A DNA stretch of 64,000 bases. Source: UBA10329 sp964500205. Lineage in GTDB: Bacteria; Bacteroidota; Bacteroidia; UBA10329. The stretch is taken from assembly GCA_964500205.1 (NCBI GenBank), contig CAZCNS010000002.1, forward strand, positions 186,001 to 250,000, read 5' to 3'. A program made the position numbers and the translations under genes. Under the pieces are notes generated by a model that saw only the letters and a program-made list of their open reading frames with translations, had not been told where the DNA came from and made no database searches. Positions 25,507 to 34,374 of the stretch are shown in pieces; position 1 is the first letter of the stretch; each line of letters starts with the position of its first letter.

Positions 25507-26307
25507 TCAGAGCCTTGCGGCCTGCACGTGCATCCAATCGAAGTTGCGCTGGCGGCCGAGGCTCACCCAGCCTTCCTCCTCCCATATCTGCCACCACTGC
25601 TCGTACTCTGGCCGGGCGAAGGATGCGCGGTCGCGGCCCCAGTCGAGCCGGTTGTTGTCGGGGTCGTAGTCGAGGGCCATGCCCCAGCTGTGGGTGCTGT
25701 AGCGGTCGCCTCCGCGCATCTTGCGCACGTTGAGGCATCCGCCCCACACATCGAGGCGCAGTTGCCGGATGCCGTCCATGCCGTAGGTGTCCTTCACCTT
25801 GGTGAGGATGCGCAGCAGGCTGTCATGCACCTTGGCGTGGCACTGGAAGGAGCTGACGGTCTTGTCCATGTCCCATACTATGCGGTGGGGATAGGGCAGG
25901 GCGATGCGCTTCTGGTGCTTTCCCATCTGGCCGTAGAAGGCGATGAGCTCGTCATCGGTGCGCTGGGAGGGCCAGTTGTTGGGGTTGGGCAGGTGGATGT
26001 CCTCGGGGCGCCAGGCGGGCTGCGGGGTGCCGTAGAGCCTTACGTGAAGCAGCTGCTGGTAGGCATGGGCGGTCTGCGGCCCCCAGAGGCCGTCCATCGG
26101 GCCGGGTTCCAGCCCCTCGCTCTGTGCCAGCAGCTGGAGGAGGCCCACCAGTTTCCGCTCCATGGGCCATGAGGCGGGCAGGGCGGCCACCTTGTCGAGC
26201 GCGGCCTTGGTGGCCCTGCCCGCGATGCCGTCCACGGGGCCGGGGTCGTGGCCGAGGCTGTTGAGCTCGGCCTGGATGAACTTGATGTGGGAGGGGGTGA
26301 GGGGCAT
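25507..26307 (-). CDS. M15-family peptidase with two peptidoglycan-binding-like repeats
   Basis: 266 residues. Two helical repeats of the peptidoglycan-binding type are at about 5-40 (LNSLGHDPGPVDGIAGRATK) and 50-88 (GLEPGPMDGLWGPQTAHAYQ). The C-terminal part is a zinc D,D- or L,D-peptidase: STHSWGMALDYD places His206 and Asp213, and FDWMHVQ places His260, the three expected ligands. Such proteins occur as phage endolysins and as cell-wall carboxypeptidases. No signal peptide is seen, which favours a phage- or lysis-like origin. It ends a run of small minus-strand genes. Confidence 0.82.
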   Translation of the reverse strand: MPLTPSHIKFIQAELNSLGHDPGPVDGIAGRATKAALDKVAALPASWPMERKLVGLLQLLAQSEGLEPGPMDGLWGPQTAHAYQQLLHVRLYGTPQPAWRPEDIHLPNPNNWPSQRTDDELIAFYGQMGKHQKRIALPYPHRIVWDMDKTVSSFQCHAKVHDSLLRILTKVKDTYGMDGIRQLRLDVWGGCLNVRKMRGGDRYSTHSWGMALDYDPDNNRLDWGRDRASFARPEYEQWWQIWEEEGWVSLGRQRNFDWMHVQAARL

Positions 26308-26358
26308 GTGAAATGGTCGGTTAAGTGGGCGTATCAGAACAGGATGGGCATGCTATGG

Positions 26359-26637
26359 TCAAGGCTTCTCTTCCATGCCCTTGGCCTCATTGAAGACGAA
26401 GCGGCTGAGGCCCTCGCCCGCCCGTGCGAGGAGCTTCATGTGCTCCACGTAGGCCCGGCCCGCGCTGCGGTAGGTGAAGCAGAGCTCCTGCCCGCTGTGG
26501 AGCCTCACGGTGATGCGGTCGTCCCCTATGGCGAAGGCCACTGCACCGAGGCCGCCCTCCAGGTTGCGGTAGGGCTGCATGGGGAGCGAGGTGGGAATGC
26601 TCATCTCCACGGGGGGTGATGTGTTTATCATTCTCAT
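26359..26637 (-). CDS. Hypothetical protein, 92 residues
   Basis: A small protein with a beta-rich middle (VAFAIGDDRITVRLHSGQEL), then FTYRSAGRAYVEHMKLLARA and GEGLSRFVFNEA. The second part resembles small domains found in other hypothetical proteins, vaguely like KTSC domains; I cannot name it firmly. It lies between a 64-residue gene (10 nt upstream) and the M15 peptidase gene (51 nt downstream) on the same strand. Confidence 0.6.
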   Translation of the reverse strand: MRMINTSPPVEMSIPTSLPMQPYRNLEGGLGAVAFAIGDDRITVRLHSGQELCFTYRSAGRAYVEHMKLLARAGEGLSRFVFNEAKGMEEKP

Positions 26638-26647
26638 GGTTCTTCCG

Positions 26648-26842
26648 TCAATCGTTCTTGGCCGCTTGGCAACTGCGGGGTGTCACTTTGCCCAATGGTC
26701 TGCCTTCCGAGATCGATATGCTGCCATCGTTATTCAACGGGCCGCCCTCCCCGGCCACCTTTCCCATTGCTGCATCACGTGCCATGGTAAGCAGGGAGAC
26801 CCACCCGCAGGCCGGCCCGAGTATCCGTTCATGATTGTCCAT
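26648..26842 (-). CDS. Hypothetical protein, 64 residues
   Basis: The ATG at 26842 starts MDNHERILGPACGWVSLLTM, followed by ARDAAMGKVAGEGGPLNNDG and SISISEGRPLGKVTPRSCQA. It overlaps the end of the upstream gene by 14 nt and ends 10 nt before the next gene, which suggests a translationally coupled real gene. The family is not recognised. The same frame stays open further upstream, but there it is only a shadow of the preceding gene. Confidence 0.45.
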   Translation of the reverse strand: MDNHERILGPACGWVSLLTMARDAAMGKVAGEGGPLNNDGSISISEGRPLGKVTPRSCQAAKND

Positions 26843-27260
26843 ATCGGTAGCAGCTATTGGTGCATGATGTGCCCTCGCAGGGGCACTTGATCTCGGTGAT
26901 GTTCGTCCCGCTCTTGGATATCTGCACCGGGCACTTGTTGATGTTGTAGATGTTGTAGATGCTGGTGTCGCCCCTGTCGTTGGTGCCGATGAACTCGGTG
27001 ACGTTGTTCTGCTCCTGGATCCACAGCCCGGCCGGGCGCAGGTCCATGTCCACCTGCTTGGTGAACACCTGCGTGGCATAGATGGAGCCTACCTCGAAGC
27101 TGTTGTTCACGCATCGGAAGGCGATGCCGTTGGAATAGTCCTCGTCATATACGAACATGCCGGTATAGGTGAGCTTGATGCGCAGGCGGTCATCGGTGAT
27201 GAAGACCTCGTGGGTGCCGAGGGCGTAGGCAGTTGACGGGGTGAAGGCGTAGAATGACAT
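26829..27260 (-). CDS. Hypothetical protein, 143 residues
   Basis: From the ATG at 27260 (MSFYAFTPSTAYALGTHEVF) the sequence is beta-rich (LRIKLTYTGMFVYDEDYSNG, IYATQVFTKQVDMDL). It ends in a Cys-containing tail (KCPVQISKSGTNITEIKCPC, then EGTSCTNSCYRYGQS). A start at 27335 would add 25 unconvincing residues. No signal peptide is seen. The family is unknown. It leads the minus-strand run 27260-25507 and is divergent from the 507-residue gene at 27399. Confidence 0.6.
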   Translation of the reverse strand: MSFYAFTPSTAYALGTHEVFITDDRLRIKLTYTGMFVYDEDYSNGIAFRCVNNSFEVGSIYATQVFTKQVDMDLRPAGLWIQEQNNVTEFIGTNDRGDTSIYNIYNINKCPVQISKSGTNITEIKCPCEGTSCTNSCYRYGQS

Positions 27261-27356
27261 GGTCTGCGCTTTATTTGTAGGATGAATGTTTCGGGGCTGC
27301 AAACCAAATTGATGTTTTTCATTCGTCCGAGCCAACTTTTTGCCGTTCGTTCCCTC

Positions 27357-27373
27357 GTGACACGGGGTGTCAC
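27357..27373. promoter_or_regulatory. 7-bp inverted repeat in the divergent intergenic region
   Basis: GTGACAC and GTGTCAC around GGG form a perfect dyad, placed 26 nt before the ATG of the plus-strand gene at 27399 and about 100 nt upstream of the minus-strand gene. It could be an operator shared by the divergent genes; no regulator gene is adjacent. Confidence 0.4.
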
Positions 27374-27398
27374 CTGTTCAATTCAACCTTAAATACTT

Positions 27399-28922
27399 AT
27401 GCATCAAGACTTTCTGCGTGACCTAATAGGGTCGATGCGTTCCAAAGAGGTGGTGTCTTTCAAGGCGTCAGATCACCTGTCGTCAGGCAAATGGCACCGC
27501 GAGCGCACGCTGCTTTTCCATCTTTACCGGTCTGATGAGCAGGACATTGCAGGCAAGCTGAGGTCGAGCATCGGAGACAGCCCGTACCTGAAAATGCTGA
27601 GGAAAGAGCGGTTCCGCATGAGCTGGGCACTGATGTCGCACCTGCGGGAAAGTGAAGGTCAGTCGCGGAAAGACCTCGACCCGTGGCGCCCGCTGGAGGA
27701 CGCACGCCTGCTCTCGGACAGGGGATTGCCGGGCCCTGCGGCAGAGCGCGCCCTCGAAGGCATACAAGTGGCCGCGGAGGTCCACGACCTGCATGCAGAG
27801 CTCGTGCTGCGCGAGCAGCTGCGCACCATCTACAAGCTGATGCCGCGCGGCATACTGAGCAAGCAGATCACCGACAATGATTACCGCCTGCAGATGCTCG
27901 CACGGCAGGTGGCCAACCTTACGCGCTACACGGCCATCAACGACCGCATCTTCGACCTGATGCGCAAGTACCGCATGGCAGACGACATCTCCGTGCGCAG
28001 TGCCATGGATGCGCTGATGCAGGATGAGCTGATGGCCGACATGAAGCAAGCCAACTCACTGCCCGCTCAGATCAGATTCGCCAGCATCAAGGCATATCAC
28101 GCGCAGTGCACAGGCCAGCTGGAGGAGGCCACGGACCACCTGCACGAGGCCGTGACCCTTTGGGAGAGCTGCGCGGCACGCATCGCCTACCTGCCGCACC
28201 TTTACCGTCAGTCACTGGCCAATCTCATCGGGCTCTACACCCTCATCGGACACCTTGACCAGGTGCCCCTCCTGCTCAAGCGCATGGAGCAGATACCGGT
28301 GCAAGGCCAGCGGGCAGAGATGCTCGCCTTCTGCGAAACCGAGCTGCAATACCAGCTCTACTTTATGAACTCCGGCCAGCTCGAAGCGGCAGCAGAAAGG
28401 GAGGAGCAGGTCAATGCAGGGCTCAACCGGTTCGCTGGGCTTGTCATTGAAAGCAAGGAACTGACCCTGCTCTACAACCTGGGCATCACCCACCTGATGC
28501 TCGGGCAGGACAAGGACGCGCTGCGGTACTTCAACCGCATCCGCGACAAGGGCAGGCTGGCATCACGCCTCGACCTGCAGAGCAACGCCCGCATCTTCCG
28601 CCTGCTGCTGCTGCTCGAGAAGGACGACACGGCCAACTTCCACCACTACCTGCGCAGCAACAAGCGCAGCTTCCGCAGCCACATGCCAACCTTCAACATG
28701 ATGGAGGCGGTCTATGACTGGCTCGACAGGAACGCCATCGGCTACAACTCGCCAAAGCGCAACGACATGCTCATCGAACTGCAAGGCATCATGCTCGGAT
28801 TCAAGCAGGAGCGCGTGGTGGGTGCCGAGGAGATCATGCTATGGACGCGCAGCCGCATGGGGGGCCGCAAGATGATCGATCTGATGCGCGAGCAGAAAGC
28901 CCGGCCCACCACCGCGGGCTGA
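27399..28922 (+). CDS. Unknown helical-repeat (TPR-like) protein
   Basis: A 507-residue, almost entirely helical, soluble protein rich in Arg, Leu and Glu. Repeated helix pairs are visible in the middle and C-terminal parts (QLEEATDHLHEAVTLWESCA, LYNLGITHLMLGQDKDALRY, LQSNARIFRLLLLLEKDDTA), consistent with degenerate TPRs. There is no signal peptide and no catalytic motif. It starts MHQDFLRDLIGSMRSKEVVS. It is convergent with tamB, the stops lying 2 nt apart. It marks the right edge of the accessory island. Confidence 0.7.
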   Translation: MHQDFLRDLIGSMRSKEVVSFKASDHLSSGKWHRERTLLFHLYRSDEQDIAGKLRSSIGDSPYLKMLRKERFRMSWALMSHLRESEGQSRKDLDPWRPLEDARLLSDRGLPGPAAERALEGIQVAAEVHDLHAELVLREQLRTIYKLMPRGILSKQITDNDYRLQMLARQVANLTRYTAINDRIFDLMRKYRMADDISVRSAMDALMQDELMADMKQANSLPAQIRFASIKAYHAQCTGQLEEATDHLHEAVTLWESCAARIAYLPHLYRQSLANLIGLYTLIGHLDQVPLLLKRMEQIPVQGQRAEMLAFCETELQYQLYFMNSGQLEAAAEREEQVNAGLNRFAGLVIESKELTLLYNLGITHLMLGQDKDALRYFNRIRDKGRLASRLDLQSNARIFRLLLLLEKDDTANFHHYLRSNKRSFRSHMPTFNMMEAVYDWLDRNAIGYNSPKRNDMLIELQGIMLGFKQERVVGAEEIMLWTRSRMGGRKMIDLMREQKARPTTAG

Positions 28923-28924
28923 AC

Positions 28925-31900
28925 TCAGTCCCCCAAACGGTCGGAGTCCAGCTCCTCGGGCAGCATCGGGGTGAGCCGCGGGGCATCGAGCGCGTTCTCC
29001 TGTGTTTTCCTGTTCTTCTTGAAAAGACCGCTGAAGGTGTTGAAATCCCTCCGGAAACTGAGGCCCACCCCCTGCGTGAAGGGCGCATTGTTGCTCACCA
29101 GCGCATTGGCCCCCACATCGTTGCTCCGGTTGAAGGCCCGCACCCGGAACCTGCCGTCCTGCGTGATCTTGTACTCGATGTTCACATCGCCCACGATGTT
29201 GCTGCTCGACTGCGCCCCTGCCCCTGCCGCACGGTTGTTGGCCACGCCCACGTTGCCGTCCACGATGATGCGGTTGTTGAAGAGCTGCGTGCTCAGGGCC
29301 ACCTCCACCTCGTCTCCGGCTATGTCGCTGCCCGGTCGGTAGTTGAGGCCCACGTCAAAGTCATTGCTGATGCGCGAGAGCCAGTTGCTGAGCTGGTTGC
29401 TGAGCATCTCGGCCGAGTTGGCCGTGAAGAAACCTCCCGTCTCGCTGCCTATGTTCTGGTCCTCGCGGGGCAGGAACCGGTTGAGCACCAGCAGCCCGAA
29501 CACCTGCCGGTTCATCTCCTGGTCGTTGCCCACCCCTATGCGGTTGATCACATCGGTCTTGGCGCTCTGGTCGGCATTGGGCAGGTCTATGTCGAAGGCG
29601 ATGTCGGGGTTCAGCAGGTTGTTGGTCATGTTGAGCACGCACTCCACCTGCATCCTGCGCTGGTAGATGGCACTTGTGTCCGGATACATCAGCTCGGCCA
29701 GCGTGGCCCGCAGCGCATAGACCGCCTGCAGGTTCACCTGTGCGTTGTAGGGGCTGCCGCTCCAGCTCACCGTGCCGCCCGGCTTCACCGAGAATCGCTT
29801 GTTGATGATGTTCTGAAGCGTGAAGAGGTAGTCTCCCTTGGTGATGGTGAACTCCCCGAACATCTTGAACTCGCCCGTGCGGTCCACCGCCAGCCGTATG
29901 TCGCCCAGGCCGCTGCCACGGATGATGTCGCCCATCGTAGGGTCGAAGATGAGCTGCACCTCGGCATCGGGCGTCACCTGCACATCGAGGTCCATGGTGA
30001 GGTTCGAGAAATCTATCTGAAAATCGGGCTCCATCACTTCCTCCTCCTCCGCTCCGGGGGGCGACACGAACGTGATGAACGAGCTCTCGCGCACCGTGCT
30101 GGCCCCGAACAGCGGGATGAAGAACCGCGAGCCACGGTCTGTGCGCATCGCCAGGTCCAGGTGCATCTGCGATGGCACGCCAGAGAAGCGCACCACTCCC
30201 GTGCCCAGCGCGCGGCCGTAGTAAAGCGGATTGAGTGCCGAGGTGGTGTTGAGCGCAAGGAAATTGTCCACACTGATGTTGGCATCGAAGCGGATATCCT
30301 TGAAGCCGTCATGCTTCACCCACCCGTTGATCTTGCCCTCCTTGCCCCGCTCATCGGTCACCTTCAGGTCTTTCATGTAAAAGCCGTCCTTGCGCACCAG
30401 CACGCGGTCATTCACCCCGAAACGGACATTGAGATAGTCGAACATCAGCGACACCCCGTTCAGGTCCACATAGCCCTCCAGCTCCGGTGCCGATGACTTT
30501 CCCTTCAGGGTGAGGTCGGCACGGGCGGTGCCCTTGAGGTCGCTGATCACCTTTTTCACATAAGGCGTGGCAAGGGCCACTGGCAGGCGGTCGCCACGGA
30601 TCACCAGGTTGAAGTTCTGGTCGCGGTCGGCCCCGGGCATGTATCGGCCCGACACCTTGAGGCCCGTGCCGTCCTTGCGGTTCAGGTCGGCCATCACATC
30701 CACCTCCCGAGGGCCGGGCAGCCAGGTATTGTTGATGGAACCACTGCCCATCGACACCTCGTTCACCTGCAGCGAGTCCACGCGCAACCTGTTGGTGACG
30801 AACGCCTGCCTGTAGAGGTCCTTGAACTGTGCCTCACCGCTCACCCTGCCGTTCAGCGTGATGCCCGACCGCTGTGTGAGGATGTTCAGATTCGCCAGGT
30901 TGAAAAAGCGCAGCCCCACCTCCAGTTCGCGCTCCGGGTCGCGCGAGATGTAGCCGTTCAGCCCGATGGTCTGCTCATTGTTGAAGAAGGTCATGTCCGT
31001 GAAATGGAACGTGCTGCTGTCTATCGTCAGGCGGTTGTTCTCCGTCACGGTCCAATCGAGGTCTGCCACGGTGATGGTCGATGGCAGCAGCTTGAAACTC
31101 ACCTGCGCATTGCGCGGGAAGGAGGCTAATCCGTTGATGTCGGCACGGTTCCGCAGCTTGGTACCGTTGTCCCAGCGGATGCGCAGTCCGAGGCTGTCAT
31201 TGAACGTGTAGGTGCTCACATTCAGGGCATCAAGAAAGAGGCTGTCGGTGAACGCCACCCTGTCGGCAGTCACGGTGATCTCGAACTCCTTACCGGGGTT
31301 CTCCGCCAAAAGCCTTACCCCGCTGAAGTCGATGGAGTCGTAGGTAAAGCCCGGCATCTCGCCCTCAAACTTCACCTCATTGCGCGAAGTGGAATAATTT
31401 CCCTTGAAATGAGCATACTCCGAGACCCTCAGCTTCGGCACCACGAAATAGGACAGCACCGCGGCATTGCGCACCTCCGCATCGAACACGAACTCGAAGC
31501 CCTCGCCCTCTGCCAGCCCCTCAAATCCGGACGCGTAGCTCGGCAGGTGCTTCGCCAGGATGTTGTTCACTGCCTTGGGGATGTTGCGGAAGGCGAACTG
31601 CCCAACGAACCGCGCATCGGCCACATCAGAGCGCAGGTCGAGGGTCTTCACACCGCCCGCCTCGCTGGCCTCCAGCCGCAGCCGCTCCAGCCGAAGCGGA
31701 CGGTCGCCTTTCTGGCGGTAGGTGGCCTCCGAGAGCACGATGTTGCCCAAGATGTTGTCGATGTCATTGCCCGTGAAATTCACATCCATCACCCCGCTCA
31801 CAGTGGCCTCATTGCGGTCGGGCAGCAGGTTGAGGCGATAGAGGTTGGCATGGTCCACCTCGGCATGGAAGTCGAACTGCGGCAAAGTACCCGTCAGGTT

Positions 31901-33451
31901 CACCGACCCGTTGAAATCGAGCACAATGTTCTGCTCATCAATACACAGCTCCCCGTCAAATCGGTTGTTGATGAAAGTGCCGTTCACATCTATGTTCCGG
32001 TAAGAATAGCCTCTCAGCTCGGCATACTTCACCTTGCCTACCAGCGTTGCGTTGATGGTCTGCGGGTCGAGGCCCGACCCCTTCACTGCAGCGTTGAGCG
32101 ACACCCTGCCCATGTTCTCTTCCAAGCCCATCAGCCTGCCCACATTGAAGTCCTTGCTTTCCAGTTTCCCCTCGTAGGAGAGCTCTGTCGAGTTGAGTTC
32201 CTGCCGCAGCGCGATGTCCGTGCGCAGCTCGCCTATCTCTGAGGTCAGCCTGCCATAGGCCACAAAGTCGGTGATGAAACCCGTGAACTTGCCCGTGAAG
32301 TTCACCTTGCCCATGCGCCTGAGGTTGATGGGCACTGGCAACGTCTTACCCTCGCTGAAAGGCGGCAGCGGGATGGTGACCAGGTCATCATGGCTGGTCA
32401 CCAGTCTGCGGAGGTCCAGGTACATGAAGGTCTCCTCGATGTTGGGCAACCCGTCCATGTCCACATCGCCCTGCAGGTTGGTCCCGTTGCCATACCAGAT
32501 ATTGAGCCCCCGCCCGCGCAGCGAGGTCACCGGGCCACTCACCCTGCCCGATATGCGCACCGTCTTCCCAAGACCCGAAAGGGGCGGCACAAAGAAGGCC
32601 ACGTCATTGATGCTCACCTCCGAGTCATCGAAATCGTGACTCATCCGCACATCGTCCACGAAACTGAGCCAATCGCCCCAGCGCGAGTAGGTGTAATGCA
32701 GGTCGAGGGCAATGTCTGACTCCGGGGTGCGGATGCGCAGGCCGTCCACCTTGAGCTCCACAGGACTGACGGTCACATCGCCTGCAAGATGAGACAAGCG
32801 GAAACCCTGCCCCTCCCTGCACGATAGCCCGTCCACACGACCACGGATGGTGTCGCCCTCTATCCGGATGTTCCTTACCAGCAGGTCTATGTCGGAGACA
32901 TCGAGGTGTCGGTAGTCCATGCCTCTGCCTGTCAGCGGCTTGTTGTCGTCATAAAGCTTGAACCGCGCCCCAGTGAGCTGCACCTCCCTGAACCTCAGGT
33001 CCCAGCTCTCTCGCTGCGTGGTGTCCTTCTCTTTCGTCCCGAAAAAATCAATGAGGAACTGAATGTTCATGCCCTGCTCCCCTTCGTAGCGGTGCAGGTG
33101 GAAGTAGAGCGAGTCGAGTGTGATGCGGTCCACCAGCACCTGCCGTTGTTTGACGTCCACACCGCGCAGCCCGAGGTGCAGCCGATGAATGCTGGCCAGG
33201 GTGTCGCCATGCAGGTCCTCCACAAAGAGACCTTCGAGGATCAGTCGGTTGAAGAATCCGATGTCCACACCTGCCAATGTGACCTCGGCCCCGAGCTGCT
33301 CTGAGAGCTTGGCCGCGATGAACTGCGTGACCTTGGTCTGCACCCGTGGGCTGCGGATGGCACGGTAACCGCCATAGACCATGAGGCATATAAGTACCAG
33401 CAGCACCGACATCCATGCCACAGCCTTTTTGGTACTTTTGAAAATCCTCAT
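28925..33451 (-). CDS. tamB: TamB-like translocation/assembly module protein (DUF490, AsmA-like)
   Basis: About 1508 residues: an N-terminal membrane anchor (AVAWMSVLLVLICLMVYGGY), then a long stretch of short beta repeats typical of AsmA/TamB lipid-bridge proteins. The C-terminal DUF490 domain contains EMNRQVFGLLVLNRFLPRED and FDVGLNYRPGSDIAGDEVEV. It spans the periplasm and is thought to move lipids or help outer-membrane assembly. The ATG at 33451 (MRIFKSTKK) fits better than the codon at 33484. It is divergent from tsaD, an arrangement I consider usual in the phylum, but here a mini-protein/GNAT module lies between them. Confidence 0.9.
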   Translation of the reverse strand: MRIFKSTKKAVAWMSVLLVLICLMVYGGYRAIRSPRVQTKVTQFIAAKLSEQLGAEVTLAGVDIGFFNRLILEGLFVEDLHGDTLASIHRLHLGLRGVDVKQRQVLVDRITLDSLYFHLHRYEGEQGMNIQFLIDFFGTKEKDTTQRESWDLRFREVQLTGARFKLYDDNKPLTGRGMDYRHLDVSDIDLLVRNIRIEGDTIRGRVDGLSCREGQGFRLSHLAGDVTVSPVELKVDGLRIRTPESDIALDLHYTYSRWGDWLSFVDDVRMSHDFDDSEVSINDVAFFVPPLSGLGKTVRISGRVSGPVTSLRGRGLNIWYGNGTNLQGDVDMDGLPNIEETFMYLDLRRLVTSHDDLVTIPLPPFSEGKTLPVPINLRRMGKVNFTGKFTGFITDFVAYGRLTSEIGELRTDIALRQELNSTELSYEGKLESKDFNVGRLMGLEENMGRVSLNAAVKGSGLDPQTINATLVGKVKYAELRGYSYRNIDVNGTFINNRFDGELCIDEQNIVLDFNGSVNLTGTLPQFDFHAEVDHANLYRLNLLPDRNEATVSGVMDVNFTGNDIDNILGNIVLSEATYRQKGDRPLRLERLRLEASEAGGVKTLDLRSDVADARFVGQFAFRNIPKAVNNILAKHLPSYASGFEGLAEGEGFEFVFDAEVRNAAVLSYFVVPKLRVSEYAHFKGNYSTSRNEVKFEGEMPGFTYDSIDFSGVRLLAENPGKEFEITVTADRVAFTDSLFLDALNVSTYTFNDSLGLRIRWDNGTKLRNRADINGLASFPRNAQVSFKLLPSTITVADLDWTVTENNRLTIDSSTFHFTDMTFFNNEQTIGLNGYISRDPERELEVGLRFFNLANLNILTQRSGITLNGRVSGEAQFKDLYRQAFVTNRLRVDSLQVNEVSMGSGSINNTWLPGPREVDVMADLNRKDGTGLKVSGRYMPGADRDQNFNLVIRGDRLPVALATPYVKKVISDLKGTARADLTLKGKSSAPELEGYVDLNGVSLMFDYLNVRFGVNDRVLVRKDGFYMKDLKVTDERGKEGKINGWVKHDGFKDIRFDANISVDNFLALNTTSALNPLYYGRALGTGVVRFSGVPSQMHLDLAMRTDRGSRFFIPLFGASTVRESSFITFVSPPGAEEEEVMEPDFQIDFSNLTMDLDVQVTPDAEVQLIFDPTMGDIIRGSGLGDIRLAVDRTGEFKMFGEFTITKGDYLFTLQNIINKRFSVKPGGTVSWSGSPYNAQVNLQAVYALRATLAELMYPDTSAIYQRRMQVECVLNMTNNLLNPDIAFDIDLPNADQSAKTDVINRIGVGNDQEMNRQVFGLLVLNRFLPREDQNIGSETGGFFTANSAEMLSNQLSNWLSRISNDFDVGLNYRPGSDIAGDEVEVALSTQLFNNRIIVDGNVGVANNRAAGAGAQSSSNIVGDVNIEYKITQDGRFRVRAFNRSNDVGANALVSNNAPFTQGVGLSFRRDFNTFSGLFKKNRKTQENALDAPRLTPMLPEELDSDRLGD

Positions 33452-33555
33452 GGAAACCCGCTCACAATCAGCAAAATTAGGCAAGAACAGTGCCGAGGAT
33501 GGGCTGATGAAAACGCTGCGGACACTCGGTTCGATGCGTTTGGAAGCGCAAAGTG

Positions 33556-33563
33556 TAAATTTG
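33556..33563 (+). promoter_or_regulatory. -7 box of the first mini-protein/GNAT module
   Basis: TAAATTTG matches TAnnTTTG exactly and lies 25 nt before the ATG at 33589. The nearest upstream TTG gives a spacing of only 13 nt, so the -33 element is weak or absent. Confidence 0.6.
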
Positions 33564-33588
33564 CATCACAATCTGACACCTTCGTCCC

Positions 33589-33750
33589 ATGGCAACCGAG
33601 ATCAAGTCTATCCCCACCCTCAGGTCTGACGCTGCGGCTGCCTTTACCAAAAACGTGAAGGAGAACAGTGAAAGCAAGCGCAGATCCGTGGATTTTGAGG
33701 CACAGGCCCGTTTGGCAAAGCTTATCCTTGAGAAAGCGAACTTTTCGTGA
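33589..33750 (+). CDS. Mini-protein upstream of GNAT gene (putative antitoxin), module 1
   Basis: 53 residues: MATEIKSIPTLRSDAAAAFT, then KNVKENSESKRRSVDFEAQA and RLAKLILEKANFS. It aligns by eye with the 52-residue protein at 36546-36704, sharing the I-x3-P-x-L start, a Phe near residue 19 and the ending L-x-K-x-IL-x-K-x-N. Both lie just upstream of a GNAT gene, here by 9 nt. This suggests a toxin-antitoxin-like pair, although GNAT toxins are usually paired with RHH antitoxins and this protein is not obviously RHH. Confidence 0.65.
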   Translation: MATEIKSIPTLRSDAAAAFTKNVKENSESKRRSVDFEAQARLAKLILEKANFS

Positions 33751-33759
33751 CCGGGAGCT

Positions 33760-34354
33760 GTGGGATTCCTCGCAGAACGTTGCCGACTTGAGTCTTTGAC
33801 AGCCAAGGATCCCTTAGCTCTCGAACGGTTCAATTGTGACCATGATGACCTCAATGATTTCTTCAGAAAGGATGCAAAACGCTATGCTGAGGAACTCTTG
33901 GGAAAATCTTATTGCTTCGTTCTGGATGATGACCCCGACAATCTGGTATGTGCATTCACAGTGTCGAACGACAGCATCAAGGTAAATAACCTTCCCAACA
34001 GCAGAAAGAAAAAACTCAACCGACCAATTCCTCGGGAGAAACAGTTCAAGAGCTATCCTGCGGTACTCATCGGAAGGCTGGGAGTGAGCAGCGAATTCAA
34101 ACGCTGCGGAATCGGCCGAGAACTGATGAACTTCATTAAAGTGTGGTTCGCAAGCATCGACAACAAGACCGGATGCCGATTTCGTAGTTGTTGACTCTTA
34201 CAACGATGAGGGCCCACGACTTTTCTACGAGCGCAACGGATTCAACTACCTGTTCAGTTCAGATGCACAGGAGAGGGAATACATGGGCCTTGAGGAAGAC
34301 ATTGATTTGAAGACTCGACTCATGTACTTCGACCTGATACTGCTGAGAAGCTGA
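33760..34354 (+). pseudogene. GNAT acetyltransferase, frameshifted, module 1
   Basis: From the GTG at 33760 (GGGAG a few bases upstream) the frame encodes DPLALERFNCDHDDLNDFFR, YPAVLIGRLGVSSEFKRCGI and GRELMNFIKVWFA. It then breaks at 34180-34182, where one extra T gives an early stop at 34194. In the next frame it continues VVVDSYNDEGPRLFYERNGF to TRLMYFDLILLRS, ending at 34354. The intact paralogue at 35993-36526 has the matching GCRFLLVDAYNRPEV and TRLMYFDLRRM, confirming the break. It may be a real mutation or a sequencing error in a TTT run. The stop overlaps a possible tsaD start. Confidence 0.8.
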
Positions 34355-34374
34355 TGAGCCGAGCCCAAACCGAC

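Noticed and set aside
28841..30496. 551-codon ORF on the plus strand
   Set aside because: It is the antisense shadow of the GC-rich tamB gene, with His/Val-rich composition and no domain.
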